From the NCBI GenBank assembly GCA_029964075.1, contig CM057141.1, positions 5,208,001 to 5,272,000 on the forward strand: 64,000 nucleotides of DNA. Direction: 5' to 3'. Numbering within the stretch: the first letter of the stretch is position 1; every line of letters begins with the position of its first letter. Shown here piece after piece: positions 22,521 to 34,626 of the stretch. The translations under genes were made by a program, and so were the position numbers. The notes under the pieces were generated by a model, which had not been told where the DNA came from, made no database searches, and saw nothing but the letters and a program-made list of their open reading frames with translations. The stretch is from Patiria pectinifera (taxonomy: Eukaryota > Echinodermata > Asteroidea > Valvatida > Asterinidae).

Positions 22521-25500
22521 TTACATGGCCTTGACACGTTCTTCCAGGGCGTGTAGCTCATCTTTCAGGCCCTGAGGTAGGTCCGTGCCGATCTGCTCTT
22601 CGAAGTACTTGCGGTTCTCCTCCACCTCGTTCAGCCAGAACTCCTTGGGGAGGTGGAACAGCGCGTCCATGTCCAACGGCTTCTCAAACCCGCTGACGTC
22701 GATGGTGCCCTTCTTGGGGACGTACCCGATGGGCGTCTTGTCGGCCACGTCGTCGCCGTTGCAGCGCTTCATGACCCAGTCCAGGACCCGGACGTTCTCG
22801 CCGAAGCCGGGCCAGAGGAACTCGCCGTGGTCGTCGACGCGGAACCAGTTGACGTGGAAGATCTTGGGCAGCTTGAGGCCCGGCTTGTCCTTGAAGTTCA
22901 GCCAGTGCTGGATGTAGTCGCCGATGTTGTAGCCGAAGAAGGGGCGCATGGCGAAGGGGTCGTGCATCACCTTCTTGCCTGATAGAGATTTGTCGAATGA
23001 AAAAAAAAAATTACAATAAACCATTTGTACATTTAACTTTATGACTTGCCTTGGTCAAAGGCCTATCTGTTACCTATTTACATGTTAATGTCACTCATTT
23101 ACATATTGACCTCTCACCTTTGTGCTCAGCGGCTGCAGTGGACTCTGATTTCATCGTAGCCGCAACAAAGACGCCATGTTGCCAGTTGAAAGTCTCGTAC
23201 ACAAGAGGTACTCCTACGTAACGAAAAGAATGACACAATTAAAGCTGCATTGAATTTCTTGACACAACTTGCACTTCAAGTTGTGTTCCCCTACACATGC
23301 TCTTTAACAAATTATACTTCTTTTTTTTCTGTAAATAAATTTTGAACTTGTACGTTTTATTCTAACCTAAAAACCTCTTTTCCTCGCCCCCTTTTTGGGG
23401 GATGTCTAAAACCCTCTGAAAAAAAAGGGTTCTTGTTTTGGGCAACAGAGATCCGCTTTGAGAGCAGACCGGCTCCCGGTCCATACATTATCGATACTGA
23501 TTGTGGGGCGGGAACCAGCCTACCTCGTGAGAAGGGAATTACTGTTTGGCAGCCAATGATTCCAAATTGTAAAGTAATAATTCAATAACTAAACATGGGT
23601 TGATGTCCTATTCAAAATTGAATAACTTTTGTATTGCAAGAAAAATAGCAATTTATAGAGAAGGAATCTTTTTTTACATGAAACTCGAAAATAGCACGTG
23701 GAACACAATTTTAAAACAAATATTTAATATAGAGATCTCTCACCCTCTGGCCTGCGTCCACCGAACAAGATGGCGTCGATGGGCACGCCTTCTGGGGACT
23801 CCCAGGCGGGGTCAAGGGTCGGGCACTGCGACGCCGGGGCGCAGAATCGCGCGTTGGGATGGGCGGCTGTCACCCCGTCGGCCTTGGACCAGTTCTCTTT
23901 GTTCTTCCAAGTGGTGATGGATACGCCCTGGGAAAAAGGAATATCAAACATCATATTGGTTGAATTATTACCTTCATAGATTCTGACCACTGCTGTCAGC
24001 GACCAAAGCAACCGCTTAACCCTAACTCCCCAGAGGCATTTTTGCCGGGATGTAGCCTCAATCCTGCAAAATCCTCCAACTGTCTCCATGTAAAAATAGC
24101 ATAGACAGCCTCAATCCTCCAAAATCATCCGTTATTTCTTGAATGTGGTCCTTGGAGGGGTGACCACAGCCTCAATCCTGCAAAATCCTCCGGCAATCAC
24201 TGTCTATATGTTGAGGCAGAGCCAGTGACATCCTGGAGCAGTGCGTAGGATTTCAAGAAAAATATAGGCCTTAATTTATGCACGACTGAGCATAAACAAC
24301 ACAAGGTTCATCTTAAGACCTTGACACAGCGCATCCTCCGAAATCAGCCACACACTTTTGCCATATAGCCTCAATCCTGCAAAATCCCCTATTTTACAAA
24401 GAGGATTTTGGAGGATTTGGGAAGGTTAGGGTTAATGTTGTCCTCGTGAACAAATAATTTTTGTATCACAGCAGCAGTAAAAAGTAGTCTATGGAATAGA
24501 CCTTTGCTGTCAGCAAAGGTCTATGATATGCGAGTCAAGGCAAGTCTAGTCTTGCTTGTTTGTTTGTTGGGGTGTTGGTTTGTTTGTTTGTTTGTTTACC
24601 TTTGGAGTCTGGTCCTCCAGCCCCTCCCAGTAGAAAGCGCCCTCGCTGGTTTCGGCGACGTTGGTAAACAGAGTGTTACTCTGGAAGGTGTGCATCGCTT
24701 TTGGGTTGGTCTTGTCGGACGTCCCCGGCGCCACGCCGAAGAAGCCATACTCTGGGTTGATGGCGCGCAGACGCCCGTCCTTGTCAAACTTCATCCAGGC
24801 GATGTCGTCACCGACGCAGTCCGCCTTCCAGCCCGGCAGGCTCGGGGTGATCATGGCCAGGTTGGTCTTGCCGCAGGCGCTGGGGAAAGCCCCGGTGATG
24901 TACTTCTGCTCTCCTTGGGGATTGGTCAGACGAAGGATCTGAAAAATGTCGAGGAAATAGCCAAATGAAATCAATGTTAGAATGTAAGGCATTCTGGCAA
25001 AATGAGACGGAACTGGGCACAGGCCTTGGTGGAGAAAAGTGAAGAAAGAAAAAAAACTGGGGGTGATTTTTTTGAATTTTCAGATTTATAATCTTTGATA
25101 TGTCTACTACACATATTTAAACGAAATAGTATAAGTATCTTGGAATAAAAGTGTTTTCAGGAAAAATAAACTGGCTTATTTCAATTTCACAACTACAAAA
25201 CAGTCAAAACCTTTAAAAAGGCCTTTTTCTCAGTATTTTTGCTTTTCTGACTAATCAGAAATTAAACAGCCATAAATTTGTCATTGCCATGGCCAACTGA
25301 AGAGCAACAAACAGATTGCATGGAAAATGTTACTCTCTTTCCTAATACCCACGAACCCTCATTTCAACCTCTGCCTAGCTCTGTCTGATTTTGCCAGGAC
25401 GCCTCACAAATATCAAACCCAAATTTCACATGGTGCAATCAATCATGTATCTTAATTCTGGTGTGGAAACTAAGAGGATCCTCAAACTTGTGTGCTCATG

Positions 25501-28500
25501 CACTGCCTCAAGAGGAGAAAAGAAAACCCAGGAATCGTCACGGAGAAAACCCATCGAATTCTGCTTAAGATTTAGGAACCTCGGCCAAATTTCATAACTC
25601 TGGTTACTATAGCAAATTATGTGTTTACTGTTAGCATATTTCAGAGTTTAGAAAGCAATTTGTGCTTTAAAGGGGTTAGCACAGAAAGTTTCTGCTTACG
25701 CTGTTAGCACAGAATGGTGATCATAAGCATTAAGGCAAAGCCGTGAAATTTCATGAGAATTCATGTAAATAAAAGCAATGCCAGGATATGAGATGAATGT
25801 AAACAGTAGGAATATATTCTCTGTAGTTCTCACGGATTAAACTTATTGACTTACCAGCATGTGTTCGGCCAGCCAGCCCTCGTCCCTTGCGATAGAAGAA
25901 GCGATGCGGAGGGCAAAGCACTTCTTGCCCAGGAGAGAGTTGCCGCCATAGCCGCTGCCGAAGGACACGATCTCTCGGTTGGCTGGGATGTGGGAGATGA
26001 TGGTCTTCTCTGGGTTGCAGGGCCAGTTGTTGAGTGGTGGGGCTGGTGAAATCAAAGCCACAAAATGAATCATCTTGAGTTTCATGTTAATATTTCTTGG
26101 ACGGATGAAAGGAAAGTGAAAGGAAAAGATAAAGGGCTGCGATTGGGATTGGAATCATTTGCCTGGCTATCAGTCATCATGGCAAGACCTCAGTTAAAGG
26201 CTCAAGGGCAAATGATTCCAATTCCCAAACTACATCAGCCTTTTTTTCACAACATGCAGGATGTTGCACAGCTTACATAAAACAGAAGTGAAATTGATTA
26301 AGGCAAGGAGCTTTGTCACAGTGTCCAAAAATGTTGTTGTGAGCAATTGGGTTCAATTTTTGTCCTGTCTCTGTTACATCTGACATGTACGATTTCATAA
26401 TTCTGGATGCACTCCTTATTGCAGTATTCCTCCAAGAGCAGTGGCGTAGCCGTGGGGGGCGACAGCCCCCCCCCCCATGAAATCTTGTCGCCCCCCAGTC
26501 GCCCCTCCACTGAGATTTTGAGTTTCTAAAAAAATTATCATTGATCTACATGACGCCCCCCCCATGAAATGTTCCAGCCTCCCCCCCCCCCCCACCCCCC
26601 ACTGAAAATTTTCTGGCTACACCACTGTCCAAGAGTGATTATGAATAGCAAACTACCTACCCAACAAATACAAAAAAATATTATCAAAGTCATTAATGAT
26701 ACTGATAAATTACAATGTTCAGAGGTCACAGGGACAGGAGAAAAATATCACACTTTGGACCCTAACTTTGTACATGTAGAATGACCTACTTGAAAACAGA
26801 AATTTAAAGGAATGCCAGGGATAACTCTTGAAGACACTTACTCGCCATGGGCAGTGGCTGGCCGACCGAGTGCAGACACTTGACGAAGTCTCCGTCGCCG
26901 AGCACGTCCAGAGCTCGCTTGCCCATGCGCGTCATGATGCGCATGCTGGCCGTCACGTACGCAGAGTCGGTCAGCTCAATGCCGATCTTGGAGAGGGGTG
27001 ATCCGAAGGGCCCCATGCTGAACGGAATCACGTACATGGTGCGCCCTGCAAAAGATACGGGTCACAAAACATAATGATGAGACAAAGGGATCTTGTAATC
27101 GTATTCAAGTCTTGCAAACAGGTCTTGAGTATCGTAGTCCAAAGTTTGCAAAGATTTTTCCAAGGGCTTGCAATACTTGTTCATGTTTTGAAAGAGGTCC
27201 TATTTTTCTCTCGAAATTTTAACAAAGGTCAAAGGGGTTGTGGGTAATTGCTTTACAACTTTTGCTCAATTTTTACCCAATCCTAGGAATACAATTGATA
27301 TGGGGTGGGGTGGAAGCAGGAAGGAATACTTGCAGTTGTTGGCTGGGTGATTAATATAGAGATGAGATTGTCAATTAAACTGAATTTCAGGTGAATCTGT
27401 AAGAACTGTTTTTATCTTTCTCAAATTGTTTTTGTTCTGTCAAACAATTAAAAAACCTATTCCATCCCGTCTATTTTAAGCTGACTGTTCATTCACCGTA
27501 ACACAGTCTTAACTGGAGGATTTTTAAATGCCAATTTTCTCAAGAATAAGTTTTACCACTTGAAGTAAGTTGGTGGTCTATATTTCCGCTATTGAACTCA
27601 GTACCCCTAAATGTTGTATACCATTGGAAAGCTCTTGCACTGCAGAATCCAGAATTATAAATACCTCAATTCGTAAAAAGTCTGACTTAAAGCTCATTTT
27701 GTGATATCAAACAGGTCACAAATCAAGGTTCCCGTACAGAGCATTTGTGATGCAATCAAGCTAAATGAGTCATTTGTTGACCCTGGTCAATCTTTGGGTG
27801 TTTTTTTAAGATTTGAAAAGAGCACAATCTCAGCATTGCTGCTGTGAAAACCGCATGCTGATACCATCTTTAGTTCAAAAATTATGGGAAGTCGGAACAC
27901 CAAGAGATGTGATAAAGTGATGTGATGAAGTGATGTGATGAAGTGGCCCTATTTTGGCCTGAATCTCCAAATGAAAGTTCCCGACAAATGACTCATTTAG
28001 CTTGATTGCATCACATTTATAAAAAGTTCTTACTGGCCCCTCTTCAGTTGTTGTAGACAAGTTTATCACAAGTCCTCACAAGACCATCACAATAAGTCAT
28101 CCAGTCTCAAGTCCAAGCACAAGCGATTCAAATAAACTGTAACAAAAGGCTCTCCTTTTGATATTATTCACCCCCTGTTTCTGAAAAATACACATCTGAA
28201 GTTGTCCTGGATTGGACTAAAACAAACACTACCCTCCCCCTCCCCACTCCCTACCCCCGCCACCCTGAACCACACAAGCAGCTCACCCTTCATGCATCCG
28301 GGGAAGCGTTCCCCCAGTGCATTCTGCAGGTCGTCCGGTGACATCCAGCGGCCCACTTTCCCCTCTACCCCTTCTTTGGGGGTGGGGATGGTGTCCCTCT
28401 TCTTGGGAGTCGAGATGACCGTCTTGCTCTCCACACGGGCGACATCCTTGGGGTCTGTCCTCACCAAATGGCTGCCAAGGAAAAAACAATTCCAAATTAC

Positions 28501-29114
28501 CAGGGGAAATTTTTTATAGAACTGAGTGCCCACAATGCTGATGGAAATGTGTTAAAGACTGACTGGGGGAGTTTCACAAAACTGTAGCCTTCCACGGTCT
28601 TTTTCTGGTTGTTCCTCCTTGTTAACCATCCTTTGGGCGCACTTAAACTTTCCATCCATATACATTCATTGCACCCATAGCAAATTCTACAAAGTATTCA
28701 TCCAGTTTCTTCCTACACAATGCATCGCTCTGGACTCTTAATCTCAAATTATTAAAAATCAATCTTATCTTAAACCCTTACATTTACAATTTATCTTATT
28801 GGTCGCATTTATTCTAATATGTAAGGTTGATTTTGACTTAAGGTTGAAAACTGAGATTGGCCGTTTTTAAATTGAAATCCCGACTAAAACTCAGAGTCAG
28901 AAGGCAAAACTCACTTGTTGTCGTATTTGGTGAGTTTCTTGAGAACTCCTTGCTCCACCATCTCGGTCAGCATAGCTACATTCTCCTCTTTAGATCCATC
29001 GCAGATGTGGATGTAGGCCGGCTGGCACAGCTTGGCCTTCTCCAGGACATACTCCTTGACCTTGCGCGGCAGATCATCAAGGTTGCCATGGACTACTTTG
29101 TGAAGGCTTGCCAT
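22521..29114 (-). CDS. PCK1: PEPCK-A, cytosolic GTP-type phosphoenolpyruvate carboxykinase
   Basis: Eight coding exons on the minus strand: 28915-29114 (exon to 29118), 28287-28471, 26842-27045, 25855-26042, 24600-24938, 23744-23927, 23118-23213 and 22521-22978 (TAA at 22521-22523). They total 1854 nt, 617 aa; human PCK1 is 622. The family decarboxylates and phosphorylates oxaloacetate with GTP to make phosphoenolpyruvate, the committed step of gluconeogenesis. Visible motifs: ESKTVIS (substrate Arg region), [14 protein letters not shown] (224-237, PEP and metal binding), H257 in WLAEHML, the P-loop [10 protein letters not shown] with catalytic C281, DDIAW (303-307), and the guanine pocket [13 protein letters not shown]. 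Start ATG 29112-29114 lies 4 nt after the acceptor; an in-frame stop in the preceding non-coding exon supports it. No targeting peptide is present, so it is cytosolic. The symbol is by analogy: orthology to vertebrate PCK1 is not shown. Confidence 0.95.
24020..24431. mobile_element. TTAA-flanked MITE, family T4, copy 3
   Basis: A full copy between TTAA at 24016-24019 and 24432-24435, in a PEPCK-A intron. Its ends CCCTAACTCCCC and AAGGTTAGGG are the best preserved of the family. Confidence 0.7.
24496..24524. repeat. 14-bp-arm palindrome
   Basis: ATAGACCTTTGCTG and its exact complement flank a single T at 24510, close to the acceptor side of the same PEPCK-A intron. Confidence 0.7.
26439..26627. 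mobile_element. hAT-type MITE with 8-bp target duplication
   Basis: A 189-bp element with ends CAGTGGCGTAGCC and GGCTACACCACTG, flanked by exact 8-bp repeats TCCAAGAG at 26431-26438 and 26628-26635. An 8-bp duplication and CAG-starting inverted repeats fit the hAT superfamily. The inside is C-rich with two related segments ('gcccccc...atgaaat'). It lies in a PEPCK-A intron. Confidence 0.8.
27747..28015. repeat. Inverted repeat, about 32-bp arms
   Basis: 'tgatgcaatcaagctaaatg' plus 'agtcatttgt' near 27750 is repeated inverted near 27983-28013; about 200 bp lie between, including a short 'gtgatgtgatgaa' tandem run. It is in a PEPCK-A intron and may be a degenerate MITE. Confidence 0.55.
28060..28140. 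repeat. CACAAGTC-rich repeat fragment
   Basis: Repeated CACAAG/CAAGTC words, as in the larger copies at 38935-39420, 39995-40320 and 42507-42685. Confidence 0.4.
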
Positions 29115-29497
29115 ATTACTGACATGAGGGAAAACAAACCAAAGAGAGAAGTAATAAGAATTTGGTAACCAATTGTGAATTAACCTTGCATATTTATAAA
29201 GGCACGACTGGCACGTATCCAACAATACTGGTGCCCAAGGTTCTACGTCTTCATTACCCCTTCTCATGGGCTCGATGGACAACTGCACATTATTGCCCCC
29301 TCAACGGTAAGAATGGGAGAGTTGGAGAAGACCACTGTAGAGGAGTGACATTCGAACGTATTGCCGACAATTACCATTTTGCCATACGCACGGACAAGTA
29401 CGCACTCGCAGTGTGTTCCGTCCACGAGGCTCTCAAAAGTGGTAAATATAGCACCCTCTCTTGTTCGCGCACGGAGCCCGTAATACACTCATATTAA

Positions 29498-30037
29498 AGG
29501 GGCACTACATGTAGGTCCTGAAATCCCCGAAAATTTCATGTTTTGGATTGTTTACTTATCCTATTTCAAACATGTGGTTGAAAGGAAACCAACCTAATGT
29601 CTTACCGTTCCCGAGAAAAGACGAAAAAACCCTGGTTGTTTACATCGGACTCGACGGGGTACGAATACGTTTTTCGTAGCGTTCTCATACAGTGTACGCT
29701 ATACACGTTGTGTGTCTCGAGAACAGCGGTGACCAATCACCAATGCAAAAAATGTGGTTTCTTCAACGTCCGCAAAAGGCGAACACTTTACGCGTACGAA
29801 TGAAATCACAACTAGCATCCAAACGGCTCGAATTTATGGGGTCGCAAAAGTGGACCCCAAAATTCGTTCTCGCAAGCATAAACATGATAAAACAGGAATA
29901 ACACAAAAAACCCAGTTTTTAAAGGATAGTTGTGTGGATGTTTATATCCTAGTTTTAAATGTTCTTTCCGATTAACATAATCTCGTTCAAAGCGGGTTTT
30001 GTAGCCCAATTGGGCTGGTCCAGGACCTAGTGTCCCT
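29498..30037. mobile_element. TTAA-flanked MITE, family T2
   Basis: A 540-bp segment between TTAA at 29494-29497 and 30038-30041. The ends read AGGGGCACTACATGTAGG and, inverted, AGGGACACTAGGTCC. Non-coding; a piggyBac-like origin is inferred. Confidence 0.65.
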
Positions 30038-30041
30038 TTAA

Positions 30042-30295
30042 GACCATCTAAGCTGCTTAGGGAGTATATATAGCTCGTTGCTGCCATTTCAGATTAACCA
30101 TCTCTGCCCTCACAGGTACCCATTTACTCCTGGGTGGGGAGAAGCAATGAAAGCAAATTGTCTTGCCCAAGGACACATCGTAACCCCTTGGGCTGGACTT
30201 GAACCCATTACCAGCAGAATTACCAACATAACTTCCAGTTCAATGCTCAAAAACCCAATGCTCCAAAAAAGATTTGCTAGGAGAATGCCCTTTTA
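30042..30295 (-). mobile_element. tRNA-derived SINE, family S2
   Basis: It shares 'ctgccctcacaggtaccca', 'tttactcctgggtgg' and 'ttgcccaaggacaca' with copies at 44546 and 50125. The tRNA-like B box (GGTTCAAGTCC on minus) is at its right. It sits directly against the right TTAA of the T2 MITE. Confidence 0.65.
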
Positions 30296-33121
30296 CTAAA
30301 AACAGAAAAATGAATGCATGTACAGCATGGGCATTACTACAGGGGGTGAGAATATATAGATTCCCAGGGAATGCCAAGAATGACCCTCTTATCAGCCAAT
30401 GAGCACTCTCCAAATCATTCCATTGGGAGTCTTTTGCTGATGGGGATTTGCATCCTCCTCTAGCCTATGTATTCTATGAGGAAATTGCACTTAAAATATG
30501 CACCTGATTAGGGTCCAAGGGGGATACAAATATTTTAAGTTCAACTGGGAACGATAACAAATCGGACACTGTTAAGTATAATGACCATATTGGCATTACT
30601 GAAAACACATATGTACGCATAACTGAGAACATAATATAATTGCCCTAAATTATTTCTCAATGTTTGTCTTCAGCAGAATATTTTTTTTGGCCTGCTGAAA
30701 TATGTGGTCTAAAGACCTGAGCACTAATTTTGATTCATTTTTAGAGTAGAACAAAAGGGGATGGCATACTTTCTGACAATGGCTATTTGTTGCCATGCTT
30801 GGATGTGCCATTACAGGGTTTTTTTTTTCTTTAATATTACTATCAACACTTATTTATTATTATTATGTTTACTTGCATCAAAAAAACAAACGATTCTCAG
30901 CCATTTCTCAAATTTGATACAATATTCAGAAATTCATTTAAAAATCTCAAATAGAACATCAACGGTACAGCCCACGTTTTTATATTCAATGGATTGGTCA
31001 TAATGTAGCAAGGCTACACAACATGGAACTTTAGGATTATTTCTCCTAGCATTAAAAGCGTATATTAATCCCTTGCAAAATACTTCAATATTTTTGCATG
31101 GGAGATTTTAACAGAGATGAGCTTCTAAGGAATATCAATTTAATTCTCTGTTGAAAAAAAACATAATGTACTCCAAGTCACATGTCTGGAAAAAAAATAA
31201 CACTAAAACTTAAAAGACAACCTGGGTTAACCTAGGCCTTTACAGTCTGGATAATAAATTTGAATAGTTTGAAATTACACTCAAATGTTCATATTTCTGA
31301 AGGAAAAGAAGAACGGCACTTTACAAAAATGTGTTTGAATTATGAAAGCAGCTTTATCAAAGAAGCGCTGACGGTGATGTTATTAAACCATTAAATCAAA
31401 CCTTAACTTCCTTTGCAGGAACCCTTCCTGAATTCTCCATAATTCTCCACTAATGGCACATTCCTTTACACTTGACCTTTCAAGGAGCATCAAGCCTAAT
31501 GGATGTAAAGTGATAATGCCTCCACCCCCCCCCCACCCCAAATCCTGGAACAGCCTCCAAACCTCCTGGTGGATTTGGAAGGACCTATAAGAGGGTTGAA
31601 GTTGATGTTTGATAATAAAATTATGTGGACTACTCGAGTATCACTAGCACTCTAGAAAATCCCTAAAGTATAGGCCTACTGACTGGTTCCAAACATTCAG
31701 GAAATGCATTTTGCAACTGCTAATTTAAAGAAAATCACAAGTCTGAACAACATGGGAAAAAAATAGGATGCCCTTTTGGGCTTAAGTTCCTGTAACCTGA
31801 GGGGGCTGTGCTGTGTGATGTCACGTACTGGATACAGTCAGGGATATCCTGTACAAATTACACATTTTAAATATTGTTCATTGTATACACTCGTCGGTGC
31901 ACATCATGCACTAAATCAATACAGAAACTTCACCCCCCCCCCCCAAAAAAAAAGGGGGAATTAATCTGCCCCTTTTTTGTGGTCAAGGATTACACTGACA
32001 TTTCTGCAAAGCTAACTAAATTGATTGTGAATTATTCAAATTAGCAAAAAATGATGACATCTGGACATGATACTGATACTAGTGGGATAAAAGAGCCTGT
32101 GAAAAAAATATTGTTGGTACTAGCCCTTTAAACCAAATATTAACCCTAACTAATAGAGACCTTTCTTTTCTGGAACTGTAACTGTATCCTACTGTGCAGA
32201 AACCAAATATAGCAGGCTTTGTCAAGACCTCACCTGTGCACTGTTGTCCTACATCCAATATCATTAAAGGATAGATCCATGTAGGAGGTTGGAGCATGGT
32301 TAACGGGTTTAAAAATATTATCTTTATTTAAAGCTCAATAAAAACTCTACATTTGCAGAAACTTGTGTCATTTGAATACTACATGTACATTCTTCCCTCT
32401 TGTTCATTCAGGAGGCATAATGGAGACAAATTATCCACAAATGATGGAATTAGACCGAAGGGCATTGTCGTTACTTGCAGGAAACCATACAGATCCCTCA
32501 GTTCTACTAGTACTGGGTTGAGGACGAAAATGCGATGGGTGCCACTCAGGATTTTTTTTAGCTTAAAGATCATTCTCAAGTTCAAAGATCACAAGGTCAA
32601 AATTACATTGTTTACTCTGGGAGAAGTTCCATAAAGATATCTTATTAGATATCAATTTGTAAAAACAAAACTGTTAGGACAAGGTGGATTATTTCTGTGG
32701 ATGCCACCATAAATTTGAGAGGTTGTTCTAAAGGTCAAATTAAGCATAAATCAAAACCTAGGCACAGCAAACAAAGGCTGTGGTTACGCGCTATGTATTA
32801 TGTTACGCGATATGTGCGCGCCAAGCTTGTCTAGATTTTATAGATGCCCAGCCGATGCCCAAAACACTGCATTCAAATTGACCAATCAAACATTTAGTCC
32901 TGATTTAGGAATGAAATGGCGTCACGATTTAATAAAGTCGACTCTGATTGGCTGAGGCGCGGGATCGCATAAATCTGCACGCTTTGCCTTAGATATCAGA
33001 CGTTATGCAGGAGACTGGGCTCCAAGGATAACGGCATTATTGAAATAAATGTTCTAAACTATACAACAAAAGTAAACTAAACTTTTTTGGAAAAAATGAT
33101 TAAGAAATATAACTTTGACAT

Positions 33122-33212
33122 AGCTTGAAATATCCAGCTGACTAGGCTCATGACATGGGGAGACAGGCGAATTTCCCTATGTCATGAGCAATTAGCTGGA
33201 ATATTTCAAGCT
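33122..33212. repeat. Imperfect hairpin, about 40-bp arms
   Basis: AGCTTGAAATATCCAGCT at the left and AGCTGGAATATTTCAAGCT at the right, with inner GCTCATGACAT / ATGTCATGAGC, form a long imperfect hairpin in PEPCK-A intron 1. Confidence 0.65.
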
Positions 33213-33441
33213 GCCCTTTTTGGGGGGGGAAAAAAGTCAAAACTTAATTTGTGCAAATGTACGAACCATGGTCCATGGACGAACCAAACCAAATGTCCAA
33301 CTATGCTGGGTGTTTCAAAACAACAGGAATAACCGTTATACAACAACTTAACAAGTGTGAAAAGTAGCAGTATAACGGCAACGATAAACATAACGGTGTT
33401 CAGTTATTTGTTCACATAACAGTGTATGGGTTTTTACTTTT

Positions 33442-33740
33442 TAGGCTAGCTGGTGTTACCCAGCCCTAAATTTTATCATTGGGTTGTCATTTAGGGCTGG
33501 AGGAAGTTTTTCACTCGAACCAGCAGCGTTGGCAGGTCCCAAAAAAAATTGCGAAAAAAATTACACACTAATTGCAACTGCAACTCACCCAAACCTTTCC
33601 TGGAATAACCATTACACACAGGTCCTCGAAGTAAAAAACGATCCACGATAAAGATTCAGCCTACAATTGCAGTGAAGAAATGACAACCCAATGATAAAAT
33701 TTAGGGCTGGGTATTATTACTCCAGCTATTTTTTAGGCTA
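33442..33740. mobile_element. MITE with about 50-bp inverted ends
   Basis: The left end has CCCAGCCCTAAATTTTATCA plus 'ttgggttgtcattt'. The same sequence is inverted at 33677-33730. The outer borders carry 'tttttaggcta' on both sides (near 33440 and 33732), a possible 11-bp target duplication. It lies in PEPCK-A intron 1. Confidence 0.55.
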
Positions 33741-34136
33741 ATTTGTTACAAAAATTATGAAGGATCTATCTATAGTTCCAAATGCATTTTTTTTAAATCA
33801 TATATATTCACAACGACTGGTCCCATTAATTAAATTGAGGTCACATTAGTTTGCTTATGGTGCCAAATAAATGACGGCGGGATTACCGCATTCTTATGGA
33901 ACATAAAAATATATCATGTATATCCAAACATGTTTTACAAAATATTTAATATTTCACATATTGCGAGAAGCAACTAAAATTGAACTAGCATACGCCCAGT
34001 AGCCGGCACTGCATGCAGTAGCCCGTTTCGCCCGCGCCCGGCACGTTATGAATTAAAACTGGGCCGTCAAATATAAAACCATAAAACGAGTAGAAATGCA
34101 CAAAGACGGGCTACACCAGCCCAACAACACTCACCT

Positions 34137-34237
34137 TGAGACGTTTGCCGACGTTATTTATCAAAGGCTGATCACAGAATAGCAGAAAATCCTCCCAGAA
34201 AGAGTGCAAATACCTGGACGATAATGCCCAAATTAAC
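34137..34237 (-). other. PEPCK-A non-coding first exon
   Basis: The minus strand ends with a strong donor CAAG|GTGAGT at 34136/34137 and starts about 30 nt after the TATA box. Joined to the acceptor at 29118 it gives a leader with an in-frame TAA upstream of ATG and no other ATG in that frame. The exact transcription start is inferred from the TATA position. Confidence 0.65.
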
Positions 34238-34261
34238 AGCGACGACCTGGTAGACGGATTG

Positions 34262-34269
34262 CTTTTATA
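34262..34269 (-). promoter_or_regulatory. PEPCK-A TATA box
   Basis: TATAAAAG on the minus strand, about 30 bp upstream of the first exon. A CCAATCA box lies 89 bp upstream (34358-34364) and a second CCAAT at about 34405-34410. Confidence 0.7.
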
Positions 34270-34356
34270 CCACAGGTTGACCCGTCTGCGCAGCTCAGCT
34301 GGCTGTACGTACGTACGCGCATGCACTAAGCCAGGGGCTGGGCAAAATACTACCCT

Positions 34357-34445
34357 TTGATTGGCTCATGATAGACCGGCTCATGAATAATAATTAAGAG
34401 CGCACATTGGCTGCACGTAGACCTCGTACAGATTTTTCCACAAAC
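34357..34445 (-). promoter_or_regulatory. Upstream promoter block shared with PEPCK-B
   Basis: On the plus strand the block contains TGATTGG, CGGCTCATGAATAAT and TTTTTCCACA in that order. The same three words occur in the same order at 60971-61091 upstream of PEPCK-B. Shared ancestry of the two promoters is the simplest reading. Confidence 0.6.
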
Positions 34446-34626
34446 CCGTAGACGCTACGCGAACTCAAACTGACCTCGTTTTTAGGTACACAAATAAAAC
34501 GACCGCGTGTGGTGGTTCACTGTAATAATGTACCGGTTGTGTTGTTTTCAAACAATAAATGCATCCAAAGGTCAACTTCTTTTCCGGGTAGTTTCAAATT
34601 ATTTACTGAGAATTTCGGAACCGTCA

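Larger units (their letters stand above)
29119..34136 (-). other. PEPCK-A intron 1 (5.0 kb)
   Basis: It runs from the donor AAG|GTGAGT at 34136 to the acceptor TGTCAG just before 29118. It holds a TTAA MITE, a SINE, a hairpin and a long inverted repeat (listed separately). The stretch 30300-33120 shows nothing else I can identify. Confidence 0.7.

Noticed and set aside
22585-22982. Open frames antisense to the last PEPCK-A exon
   Set aside because: Shadow frames of a GC-rich conserved exon; the same is seen opposite PEPCK-B exons.
24420-24435. Telomere-like TTAGGGTT
   Set aside because: It is the terminal repeat of T4 MITEs, not a telomeric array.
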